Positions 15,521 through 22,731 of a stretch of 25,872 bases of DNA are shown piece by piece. Made by a program: the position numbers and the translations under genes. A model generated the notes under the pieces. The model had not been told where the DNA came from, searched no databases, and saw nothing but the letters and a program-made list of their open reading frames with translations. The stretch is from JAPLDP01 sp964628285 (GTDB taxonomy: Bacteria; Bacteroidota; Bacteroidia; Bacteroidales; JAGONC01), in NCBI GenBank assembly GCA_964628285.1, contig CAZVNP010000049.1, forward strand, positions 1-25,872. Direction: 5' to 3'. Position 1 is the first letter of the stretch, and the number at the start of each line of letters is the position of its first letter.

Positions 15521-16612
15521 CTATTTGTACCCTATCGCCGGATATCCCACCCAATGATGAATATTTGCCGGGGCGGTGATGCCCATGCCGATATCATCCA
15601 CGCGCAGATGTGGATGGTCAATGCTGGTGGCGTAACCCACGGGTGTGCCCTGAAGCTCCTTCCCGTAAAGTGATGCCAGATAATAAGAGGTAAGCAGCCC
15701 CATGGGTATGGAATAGCGCCCGCACCACGTCCAGCGGTATTGCGTGTAATCTTTATCATCGACGGTGAGGCCGGTGAAAGCTTTGACTTTATCAGGCGTC
15801 AGATTGCCGGAGATGGTGTTGATGATCTCCCATTCATGCTGTATAGTTGCTATGTAACCGGCAGTGTCGGCGCCATAGAAAGCATAGTTGCTGCCGCCCC
15901 AGTCCTGGTCGCCATAGTGGACCGCGTCGCTGCTTATGGCGATGGCATAGTCCATACCCCAGACCCAGTGCCTTTTCTCTACCGCCTGATGGATGGCCTC
16001 AGCCAGCGTACGGGCAATCTCACCGGCCCGGTCAAGGGTCATATAAGGTACGACAATGGGTACGATTTTCACTGCGGGGTCATGATACTGGATAAAAGGT
16101 ATAAGCGCCTCGATGGAGTGCTCGATGCTTTGCATTGAGTCACTGACCTGGTACATGCCCGCCGGCAACTCCTTCATGATCTCGTCACGCAGCGGTGAGA
16201 CCTTCACGTTACTTCCCGGCTCTTTCCATTCTTTGAAGTAACCGAAGATGATCCGGTCCTGCAATCCAAGCTGTTTTGCTTTGTGCGCCACACCAAAGAG
16301 GATGACGGTCCTGGCCTTCAGGTTGTCCAAGATAGCCGGATAAAGGTAGCCCACATAGGTGTAATCGTCATGGGGTGAGATGACCACTTTCCAGGTGGTT
16401 TGCTCAGTGACGCCTGCCTCGGCAAGGGTTCGTTTCAGCAGCTTGCCCTGGTCGCGGTGGATACGAGCCATAATGCTGTCCATCTGCCATGAATGCGAGG
16501 CAAAGCCGACGGTGTCGTAAGGTTGACGTACTTTGGAGGTCTGGGCTTCGGAAGAATAACTGATGAAAGTCATCCCTAGAATAATGAGGATGCTGAAAAC
16601 AATGGATTTCAT
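15521..16612 (-). CDS. amrB: AmmeMemoRadiSam system protein B (MEMO family), exported form
   Basis: MEMO-like protein, related to class III extradiol dioxygenases in fold; its cellular reaction is not settled. 363 residues. An N-terminal signal peptide is evident (MKSIVFSILIILGMTFISYSSEAQ), so the protein should be periplasmic or outer-membrane located, which is not the case for the classic cytoplasmic members. Family landmarks: VVISPHDDYTYVGYLYP (His81), VILFGVAHKAKQ (His110), SIEHSIEALIPF (Glu164, His165), IAISSDAVHYGDQDWGG (His232) and a C-terminal HHWVGYPAIGY. The AMMECR1 (A) and radical-SAM partners of the named system are not in this window. The gene is divergent from urocanase with a perfect palindrome in the intergenic region. 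Confidence 0.85.
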   Translation of the reverse strand: MKSIVFSILIILGMTFISYSSEAQTSKVRQPYDTVGFASHSWQMDSIMARIHRDQGKLLKRTLAEAGVTEQTTWKVVISPHDDYTYVGYLYPAILDNLKARTVILFGVAHKAKQLGLQDRIIFGYFKEWKEPGSNVKVSPLRDEIMKELPAGMYQVSDSMQSIEHSIEALIPFIQYHDPAVKIVPIVVPYMTLDRAGEIARTLAEAIHQAVEKRHWVWGMDYAIAISSDAVHYGDQDWGGSNYAFYGADTAGYIATIQHEWEIINTISGNLTPDKVKAFTGLTVDDKDYTQYRWTWCGRYSIPMGLLTSYYLASLYGKELQGTPVGYATSIDHPHLRVDDIGMGITAPANIHHWVGYPAIGYK

Positions 16613-16646
16613 AAAAATTATTTTTAGTGGGATGATATTGTTTAAG

Positions 16647-16671
16647 TTACACGAAGTATCACTTCGTGTAA
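16647..16671. promoter_or_regulatory. Perfect 11-bp inverted repeat between amrB and hutU
   Basis: TTACACGAAGT, spacer ATC, ACTTCGTGTAA: both arms match without error. It lies 35 bases upstream of the amrB start codon and 99 bases upstream of hutU. A near-consensus minus-strand -7 element (TATCTTTC, 16681-16688) would place the amrB transcription start beside this palindrome, so it could be an operator or an mRNA leader hairpin. It is unlike the CACRGAGG repeat family. Confidence 0.55.
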
Positions 16672-16736
16672 TTAAGAAGCGAAAGATACAAATTATTTAT
16701 TGTGATCATACGGAATCCCCCTTCCTTCAAAACCCT

Positions 16737-16744
16737 TAACTTTG
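16737..16744 (+). promoter_or_regulatory. -7 promoter element (TAACTTTG) for urocanase
   Basis: Exact TAnnTTTG match ending 25 bases before the urocanase ATG, giving a short leader. No clear -33 TTG at the expected distance. Confidence 0.45.
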
Positions 16745-16769
16745 CCGTATATTCCAAAACCTGTCACCA

Positions 16770-18770
16770 ATGCCTTTAACCGACTTTCAACAATCCATCC
16801 TCCAGGGCATTCCCGACACCCTGCCACCGTCTCGTCCACGTGATCCCGATGTGAGCCACGCCCCGGTACGGAAAGATATCCTGACGCCGCAGGAGAAGAA
16901 GCTGGCCATTCGAAATGCTCTCCGCTACTTTGACAATACACATCACACCATATTGGCGAAAGAATTTGCGGAAGAGCTGAAACAATACGGCCGCATTTAC
17001 ATGTATCGTTTCCGTCCATCTTATAAGATCATGGCCAGGCCGATGAATGAATATCCCCATAAGTCGGAGCATGCGGCAGCTATCATGCTGATGATCAGCA
17101 ACAACCTTGATGAAGCTGTGGCTCAGCATCCCCACGAGCTCATCACTTATGGCGGCAACGGCGCCGTGTTCCAGAACTGGGCCCAGTACCTTCTCACCAT
17201 GAAGTACCTGGCGGAGATGACAGACGACCAGACTCTGGTGATGTATTCCGGCCATCCGCTGGGACTATTTCCGTCACATAAAGAGGCGCCGCGGGTGGTC
17301 GTCACCAACGGCATGGTCATACCCAACTATTCGTCGCAGGACGACTATGAGCGTTACAACGCCCTGGGCGTGTCGCAGTACGGCCAGATGACTGCCGGGT
17401 CATACATGTACATCGGCCCGCAGGGCATCGTCCATGGCACCACCATCACCGTGATGAACGCCACGAGGAAGCTGAACAGAGGCGATATCCGGGGCATGGT
17501 GTTCGTCAGCTCGGGCCTCGGCGGCATGTCGGGAGCCCAGGCCAAAGCGTCGGTGATAGCCGGCACCGTGGGCGTCATCGCCGAGATCAACCCCAAAGCC
17601 ATCGCCAAACGTCACAGCCAGGGATGGCTCGATGAAGTGTACGACGACACACGCAAGCTTCTCGACAGGATACATAAAGTTCGTCAGAATAAAGAAGCCA
17701 TATCACTGGGGTACCTCGGCAACGTGGTCGACCTGTGGGAGACACTGGCGGAGAAAGGTGTGCCGGTGGAGCTCGGTTCGGACCAGACATCACTGCATAA
17801 TCCTTATGCAGGCGGTTATTACCCTGCCGGGCTGACATTTGATCAATCCAACGAGATGATGGTCAACGATCCTGAACGGTTTAAGACCATGGTTCATGAG
17901 AGTTTGAAACGTCAGGTGACCGCCATTAACAAAGTGGCCGGCGGCGGAATGTACTTCTGGGATTACGGCAACGCTTTCCTTCTGGAGTCGGGCAGGGCAG
18001 GGGCCGACATCTTCAAGGCTGATGGCACCTTCAGATACCCATCTTATGTTGAGGATATCATGGGCCCCCTCTTCTTTGATCACGGCTTCGGCCCCTTCCG
18101 GTGGGTGTGTACCTCATGCGATCCTGCCGACCTGGAGGTCACCGACCGTATCGCCGGGGAGGTGCTCTCGGACATGGTCAAAACAGCATCGGAGGATATC
18201 CTTGGACAGTTGAACGATAACCTGCATTGGATTCGTGAGGCCTCCCGCAACAAGCTGGTCGTCGGCTCCCAGGCACGCATCCTTTATGCCGATGCCGAGG
18301 GCAGGATAAGAATGGCGGCAGCTTTCAACAAAGCCATCCGCGACGGATTCGTCACCGCGCCCATCGTCATCGGACGTGACCACCACGACGTGTCGGGGAC
18401 GGACTCGCCGTTCCGTGAGACCGCCAACATTTATGACGGGTCACGTTTTACGGCCGACATGGCGGTGCAAAACGTCATCGGCGACGCCTTCCGCGGAGCC
18501 ACCTGGGTGTCGCTGCACAACGGCGGCGGCGTGGGATGGGGCGAGGTTATTAACGGCGGCTTCGCCATGGTGCTCGACGGTACTGTAGAAGCCAACAACC
18601 GTCTGAAGATGATGCTCCACTGGGATGTCAACAACGGCATAGCACGCCGCAGCTGGGCACGCAACAATGGCGCTATAACAGCGATACAACGGGCCATGAA
18701 AGATGAAAGCAGGTTAAAGATCACATTACCTAATATCGTGGATGATGAGATATTAGAGGAGCTGTTTTGA
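16770..18770 (+). CDS. hutU: Urocanate hydratase
   Basis: Cytoplasmic NAD+-dependent enzyme of histidine degradation that hydrates urocanate to imidazolonepropionate. 666 residues, the long form shared with animals (about 100 residues longer than the Pseudomonas/Bacillus type). Family blocks: YGGNGAVFQNWAQY, VMYSGHPLGLFPSH, VVVTNGMVIPNYSS, the glycine-rich FVSSGLGGMSGAQAKAS, ELGSDQTSLHNPYAGGYYPAG (~360-380), IGRDHHDVSGTDSPFRET and the C-terminal LHNGGGVGWGEVINGGFAMVLDG. The start ATG directly follows a -7 promoter element and gives a normal N-terminus. Other hut genes (hutH, hutI, ftcD) are absent from this window, so the pathway genes must be scattered. A palindromic repeat element follows 41 bases after the stop codon. 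Confidence 0.95.
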   Translation: MPLTDFQQSILQGIPDTLPPSRPRDPDVSHAPVRKDILTPQEKKLAIRNALRYFDNTHHTILAKEFAEELKQYGRIYMYRFRPSYKIMARPMNEYPHKSEHAAAIMLMISNNLDEAVAQHPHELITYGGNGAVFQNWAQYLLTMKYLAEMTDDQTLVMYSGHPLGLFPSHKEAPRVVVTNGMVIPNYSSQDDYERYNALGVSQYGQMTAGSYMYIGPQGIVHGTTITVMNATRKLNRGDIRGMVFVSSGLGGMSGAQAKASVIAGTVGVIAEINPKAIAKRHSQGWLDEVYDDTRKLLDRIHKVRQNKEAISLGYLGNVVDLWETLAEKGVPVELGSDQTSLHNPYAGGYYPAGLTFDQSNEMMVNDPERFKTMVHESLKRQVTAINKVAGGGMYFWDYGNAFLLESGRAGADIFKADGTFRYPSYVEDIMGPLFFDHGFGPFRWVCTSCDPADLEVTDRIAGEVLSDMVKTASEDILGQLNDNLHWIREASRNKLVVGSQARILYADAEGRIRMAAAFNKAIRDGFVTAPIVIGRDHHDVSGTDSPFRETANIYDGSRFTADMAVQNVIGDAFRGATWVSLHNGGGVGWGEVINGGFAMVLDGTVEANNRLKMMLHWDVNNGIARRSWARNNGAITAIQRAMKDESRLKITLPNIVDDEILEELF

Positions 18771-18811
18771 TTCCCATTGGAAGTTTCTGATGATTTTCGC
18801 TGAAAGAAATG

Positions 18812-18926
18812 TTTTTTAAACACGGAGGAGCACGGAGGGATATAGAGGTTCACAGAGGGGTAAATAGTAAATTTTTCAATCCTTTGTGTCCTCCGTTTAA
18901 CCTCGGTGTTCTCCGTGTTTAAAAAA
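18812..18926. repeat. Compact palindromic element C (MITE/REP-like, about 115 bp)
   Basis: Ends form a perfect 16-base inverted repeat, TTTTTTAAACACGGAG / CTCCGTGTTTAAAAAA. The left arm has units at 18821, 18831, 18841 and 18851 (CACGGAGG, CACGGAGG, TATAGAGG, CACAGAGG), exactly 10 bases apart; the right arm mirrors them at 18881, 18891, 18901 and 18911. The core reads TAAATAGTAAATTTTTCAAT. It is homologous to element D at 20.77 kb and to the arms around the GxxExxY gene. Located after hutU, its RNA would fold into a long hairpin and may terminate transcription. The flanks AAATG/AAATG could be a target duplication but overlap the A-run, so this is uncertain. Confidence 0.85.
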
Positions 18927-18969
18927 ATGCATGCTTTTGGAGTCACTTCTCACATATGTAAGGCTTTTC

Positions 18970-18992
18970 TTTAACCGCAATGATCGCAAAGG
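18970..18992. repeat. Single repeat-arm relic
   Basis: TTTAACCGCAATGATCGCAA and the following AGG resemble one outer arm of the repeat family, closest to the GCGCAAAG/AACGCAGAG variant of element A. No matching inverted arm is seen nearby, so this is at most a relic. Confidence 0.35.
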
Positions 18993-19060
18993 ATTACATG
19001 TTTTAAGTTGATGACTGCCAACTCCCCCCGTCTTTAATGAAAAAAATTACCAGCTTGTTA

Positions 19061-19089
19061 TTGAATAAACCATATTGTTCGTATTTTTG
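19061..19089 (+). promoter_or_regulatory. Bacteroidetes promoter of the permease-arsR-thioredoxin unit
   Basis: TTG at 19061-19063, an 18-base spacer, and TATTTTTG at 19082-19089 match the -33 / TAnnTTTG architecture. It ends 30 bases before the permease ATG. An ArsR operator would be expected in this stretch, but I see no clear dyad. Confidence 0.5.
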
Positions 19090-19119
19090 CGATGTACGAT
19101 CTATTAATTTTTCTTTTAA

Positions 19120-20154
19120 ATGCAGAAAACACTCCGTCTTCAGCGGCTCAACCCATACATACCATTACTGTTCCTGCCTGCCTTGATCGTTATCTTCATT
19201 TACCTCAAGCCTTGCGCCGATTTCATTGTGTCCAGCGGTTTCAGCATGACGGTTGGGAAACCTCTCACCGAGGCCATCCGTTTTTTTCTCTATGAGTTTC
19301 CCAAAGTTTTGCTGCTTCTTGTGCTGATCATCTTTGGTGTGGGCATCATCCGTTCTTATTTCTCTCCTGAACGGACACGCAAGATCCTCGAAGGAAAATC
19401 ACAGTTTGCCGGCAGCATTTTGTCAGGCCTGTTGGGCATTGTCACACCTTTTTGTTCCTGTTCCGCCATTCCGTTGTTCCTGGGTTTCGTCGAGTCGGGC
19501 ATCCCTTTGGGCGTGACCTTCTCGTTCCTTGTGGCGGCACCCATGATCAACGAGGTGGCCGTTGTCCTCCTCTTCGGCATGTTCGGCTGGAAGACGGCCG
19601 TGATCTATGTCGTCACAGGGCTGATCATCGCCATCACGGCGGGATGGGTTATCGGCAGGCTGAAGTTGGAGAAGTGGGTGGAGCCGTGGGTCTATCAGAC
19701 TCGATTCGGACACAATGCGTCCGGCGAGGAAAAGCTGCACTTCAGCGACCGGATCCGATTTGGTTATCAGGCTGTCAGAGACATTGTTTCGAAGGTGTGG
19801 ATTTATATCGCTATAGGCATCGCCGTGGGAGCCTTCGTCCACGGTTACGTTCCTGCCGGTTTCATGGCTGCACTTATGAATAAGGCGGTGTGGTATTCGG
19901 TTCCGTTGTCGGTGCTCATCGGTGTTCCGCTTTATTCCAATGCTGCCGGCATCGTGCCAGTCGTCTCGGTATTGATGGAAAAGGGAGCCTCTTTGGGTAC
20001 CTCGCTCGCCTTCATGATGTCGGTCATCGGTTTGTCGTTGCCTGAGGTCATCATCCTGCGCAAGTTGTTGCGGCTACCTCTGATCGTCACATTCATCGGG
20101 GTAGTCGCTGCCGGCATCCTGATCGTTGGTTATTTATTTAACTTCATTTTTTAA
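19120..20154 (+). CDS. Metal/metalloid permease of the ArsP / DUF318 (COG0701) family
   Basis: Predicted inner-membrane efflux permease; members are linked to organoarsenical (ArsP) or Cu/Zn (SO_0444-type) export. 344 residues with about eight hydrophobic segments. Key motif FCSCSAIPLFLGF at 111-123 (Cys112, Cys114) in the first half and GVPLYSNAAGIVPV in the second half, plus APMINEVAVVLLFGMFGW. The CSCSA motif is the family hallmark; the paired cysteines are candidates for thiophilic metal contact. The gene order permease, ArsR, mini-thioredoxin is a recurring triad. The true substrate (trivalent organoarsenical, arsenite or transition metal) cannot be read from sequence. arsR follows after 10 bases. 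Confidence 0.88.
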   Translation: MQKTLRLQRLNPYIPLLFLPALIVIFIYLKPCADFIVSSGFSMTVGKPLTEAIRFFLYEFPKVLLLLVLIIFGVGIIRSYFSPERTRKILEGKSQFAGSILSGLLGIVTPFCSCSAIPLFLGFVESGIPLGVTFSFLVAAPMINEVAVVLLFGMFGWKTAVIYVVTGLIIAITAGWVIGRLKLEKWVEPWVYQTRFGHNASGEEKLHFSDRIRFGYQAVRDIVSKVWIYIAIGIAVGAFVHGYVPAGFMAALMNKAVWYSVPLSVLIGVPLYSNAAGIVPVVSVLMEKGASLGTSLAFMMSVIGLSLPEVIILRKLLRLPLIVTFIGVVAAGILIVGYLFNFIF

Positions 20155-20164
20155 TCCTCATATC

Positions 20165-20482
20165 ATGTCACACATCATAAGCACTTCATACACCGAAAGC
20201 GAGATTCGCCTGGCACGCTATGCCCGGGCTCTTGGTCATCCCGCCCGCATCGTCATTATGAATTATCTGCTGTCGCTCGATGCCTGCTGTTTCAGTGAGA
20301 TACTTAAGGAGCTGCCTATCGCACAGGCCACCGTGTCGCAGCACCTTAAAGAATTGAAAGATGCCGGGCTCATTCAGGGAAACGTCATCCCACCTAAAGT
20401 AAAATATTGCATCAACAGGGAAAACTGGGCTCAGGCTCAGCAACTGTTGGGGGATTTTATTCAACAAAAACATAATTTTTAA
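20165..20482 (+). CDS. ArsR/SmtB family metalloregulator
   Basis: Winged-helix repressor released from DNA by arsenite or metals. The start is placed at 20165 (MSHIISTSYTESEIRLARYA), 105 residues, because the 13 residues encoded upstream overlap the permease tail and do not fit the family. Residues ~20-35 (ALGHPARIVIMNYL) and the helix-turn-helix FSEILKELPIAQATVSQHLK then ELKDAGLI (43-70) are typical. Cys41-Cys42 (LDACCFSEIL) sit where E. coli ArsR has its C-V-C sensor motif; Cys82 may be the third ligand. It probably represses its own operon from the promoter at 19.06-19.09 kb. Confidence 0.92.
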   Translation: MSHIISTSYTESEIRLARYARALGHPARIVIMNYLLSLDACCFSEILKELPIAQATVSQHLKELKDAGLIQGNVIPPKVKYCINRENWAQAQQLLGDFIQQKHNF

Positions 20483-20492
20483 AGCAACAATT

Positions 20493-20732
20493 ATGGAAAT
20501 CAAAGTATTGGGCACAGGCTGTGCCAACTGCAAAAGCCTTGAACGCACGGTACGCCGGGCTATCGGTGAAATGGGCATCGAGGCCCGGGTTGTTAAGGTG
20601 GAGGAGATTCAAAAGATCATTCCTTATGGCATCATGCGTACCCCTGCACTGGTCATAGACGAAAAGGTAGTGCTGACGGGAAGAGTGCCGTCGGTTAAGG
20701 AAATGAAAGAAATTATCGGGAAGTATTATTAA
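20493..20732 (+). CDS. Mini-thioredoxin (redox-active disulfide protein 2 family)
   Basis: 79-residue single-domain thioredoxin-fold protein of the MTH895/TM0996 type. The active site is Cys10-Ala-Asn-Cys13 in VLGTGCANCKSL; a cis-proline loop is visible as MRTPALVID. Ten bases after arsR and co-directional. It may reduce a cysteine pair of the adjacent permease or deliver electrons to arsenate reductase; both are inferences from context. A weak inverted repeat AACCTC/GAGGTT follows the stop codon, then element D. Confidence 0.88.
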   Translation: MEIKVLGTGCANCKSLERTVRRAIGEMGIEARVVKVEEIQKIIPYGIMRTPALVIDEKVVLTGRVPSVKEMKEIIGKYY

Positions 20733-20768
20733 AACCTCAACACCAAACCGAGGTTGTATCATAACTTT

Positions 20769-20880
20769 ATTTAACCACGGAGTGCCACAGAGGGAGACGG
20801 AGTTACACAGAGGATTAAATGATAAATTTTTCAATCCTCTGAGTACTTGGTGTAACCTCGGTGCCCTCCGTGTTTAAAAT
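20769..20880. repeat. Compact palindromic element D inserted in the ars locus
   Basis: Left arm units CACGGAGT (20776), CACAGAGG (20786), GACGGAGT (20796) and CACAGAGG (20806) are spaced exactly 10 bases; the right arm mirrors them at 20836, 20846, 20856 and 20866 and ends CTCCGTGTTTAAAAT. The core TAAATGATAAATTTTTCAAT is nearly identical to the core of element C and in the same orientation. It separates the thioredoxin gene from arsC and may terminate or attenuate read-through between the two halves of the locus. Confidence 0.85.
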
Positions 20881-20970
20881 AACCATTTCATTTTGGATCA
20901 ACTATCACAGTGAGAAATGTTTTATTGAAACCGCCTGGATCACAAAGGAAATAAATAAAATATTTGATAA

Positions 20971-21423
20971 ATGACACACACAAAATCAGAAAGAGTGCCT
21001 GTCAGGATTCTCATCCTTTGTACCGGCAACAGCTGCCGCAGCCAGATGGCCGAGGGCTTCCTGAAAAGATTTGACCCACGCCTCGCAGTGTTTTCTGCCG
21101 GAACACAACCGGCACAAGCCGTCCATCCTATAGCTATTGAGGTCATGAAGGAATATGGCATAGACATCAGCGGTGACCGGACGAAACATGTCGATGAATT
21201 CGTGTTGGAGGATTTTGATTATGTCATCACCGTGTGTGATGACGCCAGGGAAGCATGCCCGGTGTTCCCCGGAAGTGTGAGGCACCGACTTCATTACAGC
21301 TTTGAGGACCCTGCCACTGCCACCGGCAGCCATGAAGAGATACGAACAGTGTTCCGCCGTATCCGTGATGAGATACGCCAGGTCTTTACCCGGTTTTATA
21401 ATGACAACATCAAAGACAGGTAG
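20971..21423 (+). CDS. arsC: Arsenate reductase, thioredoxin-coupled (LMW-phosphatase family)
   Basis: Reduces arsenate to arsenite in the cytoplasm. 150 residues. The phosphatase-like loop C-x5-R is Cys17-TGNSC-Arg23 in ILCTGNSCRSQMAEGF. The redox relay cysteines Cys89 and Cys96 are present in VITVCDDAREACPVFPG, and catalytic Asp113 in SFEDPA. This is the Staphylococcus/Bacillus (thioredoxin-dependent) layout rather than the glutaredoxin type. The ATG at 20971 gives a 10-residue lead before the core strand. It is followed after 3 bases by the ACR3 pump, so the two form a transcription unit. Confidence 0.95.
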   Translation: MTHTKSERVPVRILILCTGNSCRSQMAEGFLKRFDPRLAVFSAGTQPAQAVHPIAIEVMKEYGIDISGDRTKHVDEFVLEDFDYVITVCDDAREACPVFPGSVRHRLHYSFEDPATATGSHEEIRTVFRRIRDEIRQVFTRFYNDNIKDR

Positions 21424-21426
21424 TTT

Positions 21427-22470
<1,044 letters not shown>

Positions 22471-22562
22471 CTGCAAATCCCAAATCACAATCCGCCTGCG
22501 GCAGAAAAAATTCCAAAAGCCAAATTCAATAAAAATCGGTAGACCTGAAGACCTGCCGACCC
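22471..22562. other. Low-complexity intergenic sequence after acr3
   Basis: Contains degenerate AAATCCCAAATC / TTCCAAAAGCCAAATTC runs and then AGACCTGAAGACCTGCCGAC-type short repeats that continue into the 55-base duplicated end. No gene seen. These scraps look like dispersed intergenic repeats. Confidence 0.5.
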
Positions 22563-22617
22563 GAAGACCTGAGGACCTACTTTGTCACCGAGAACTTCCG
22601 TGTGATGACCTTATCTC
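22563..22617. repeat. 55-base contig end identical to 22718-22772
   Basis: From GAAGACCTGAGGACCTACTT through to GACCTTATCTC, this matches the first 55 bases after the N run exactly. It contains the stop codon and last codons (DKVITRKFSVTK frame) of the T9SS gene on the other side. Most simply it is one shared assembly-graph word placed twice. Confidence 0.9.
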
Positions 22618-22717
22618 NNNNNNNNNNNNNNNNNNNNNNNNNNNNNNNNNNNNNNNNNNNNNNNNNNNNNNNNNNNNNNNNNNNNNNNNNNNNNNNNNNN
22701 NNNNNNNNNNNNNNNNN
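22618..22717. other. Scaffold gap (100 N)
   Basis: Exactly 100 N, a conventional placeholder length. Flanked by identical 55-base ends, so the real distance may be a 55-base overlap rather than a gap. Confidence 0.98.
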
Positions 22718-22731
22718 GAAGACCTGAGGAC

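Noticed and set aside
18807..18929. AAATG target-site duplication flanking element C
   Set aside because: The right copy overlaps the terminal A-run of the element itself, and element D shows no matching flank pattern, so a duplication cannot be claimed.
20126..20164. Longer N-terminus for ArsR starting at 20126
   Set aside because: The extra 13 residues (MVIYLTSFFNPHI) come from the overlapping permease tail in another frame; the ATG at 20165 gives a normal ArsR start.
20733..20757. Rho-independent terminator after the thioredoxin gene
   Set aside because: AACCTC/GAGGTT gives only a 6-bp stem with an 11-base loop and no following T-run; the nearby element D is a stronger candidate.
15037..20880. 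Possible CRISPR array from the CACGGAGG repeats
   Set aside because: The units are 8-10 bases with 2-base linkers arranged in inverted arms, not 24-40 base direct repeats with unique spacers, and no cas gene is present.
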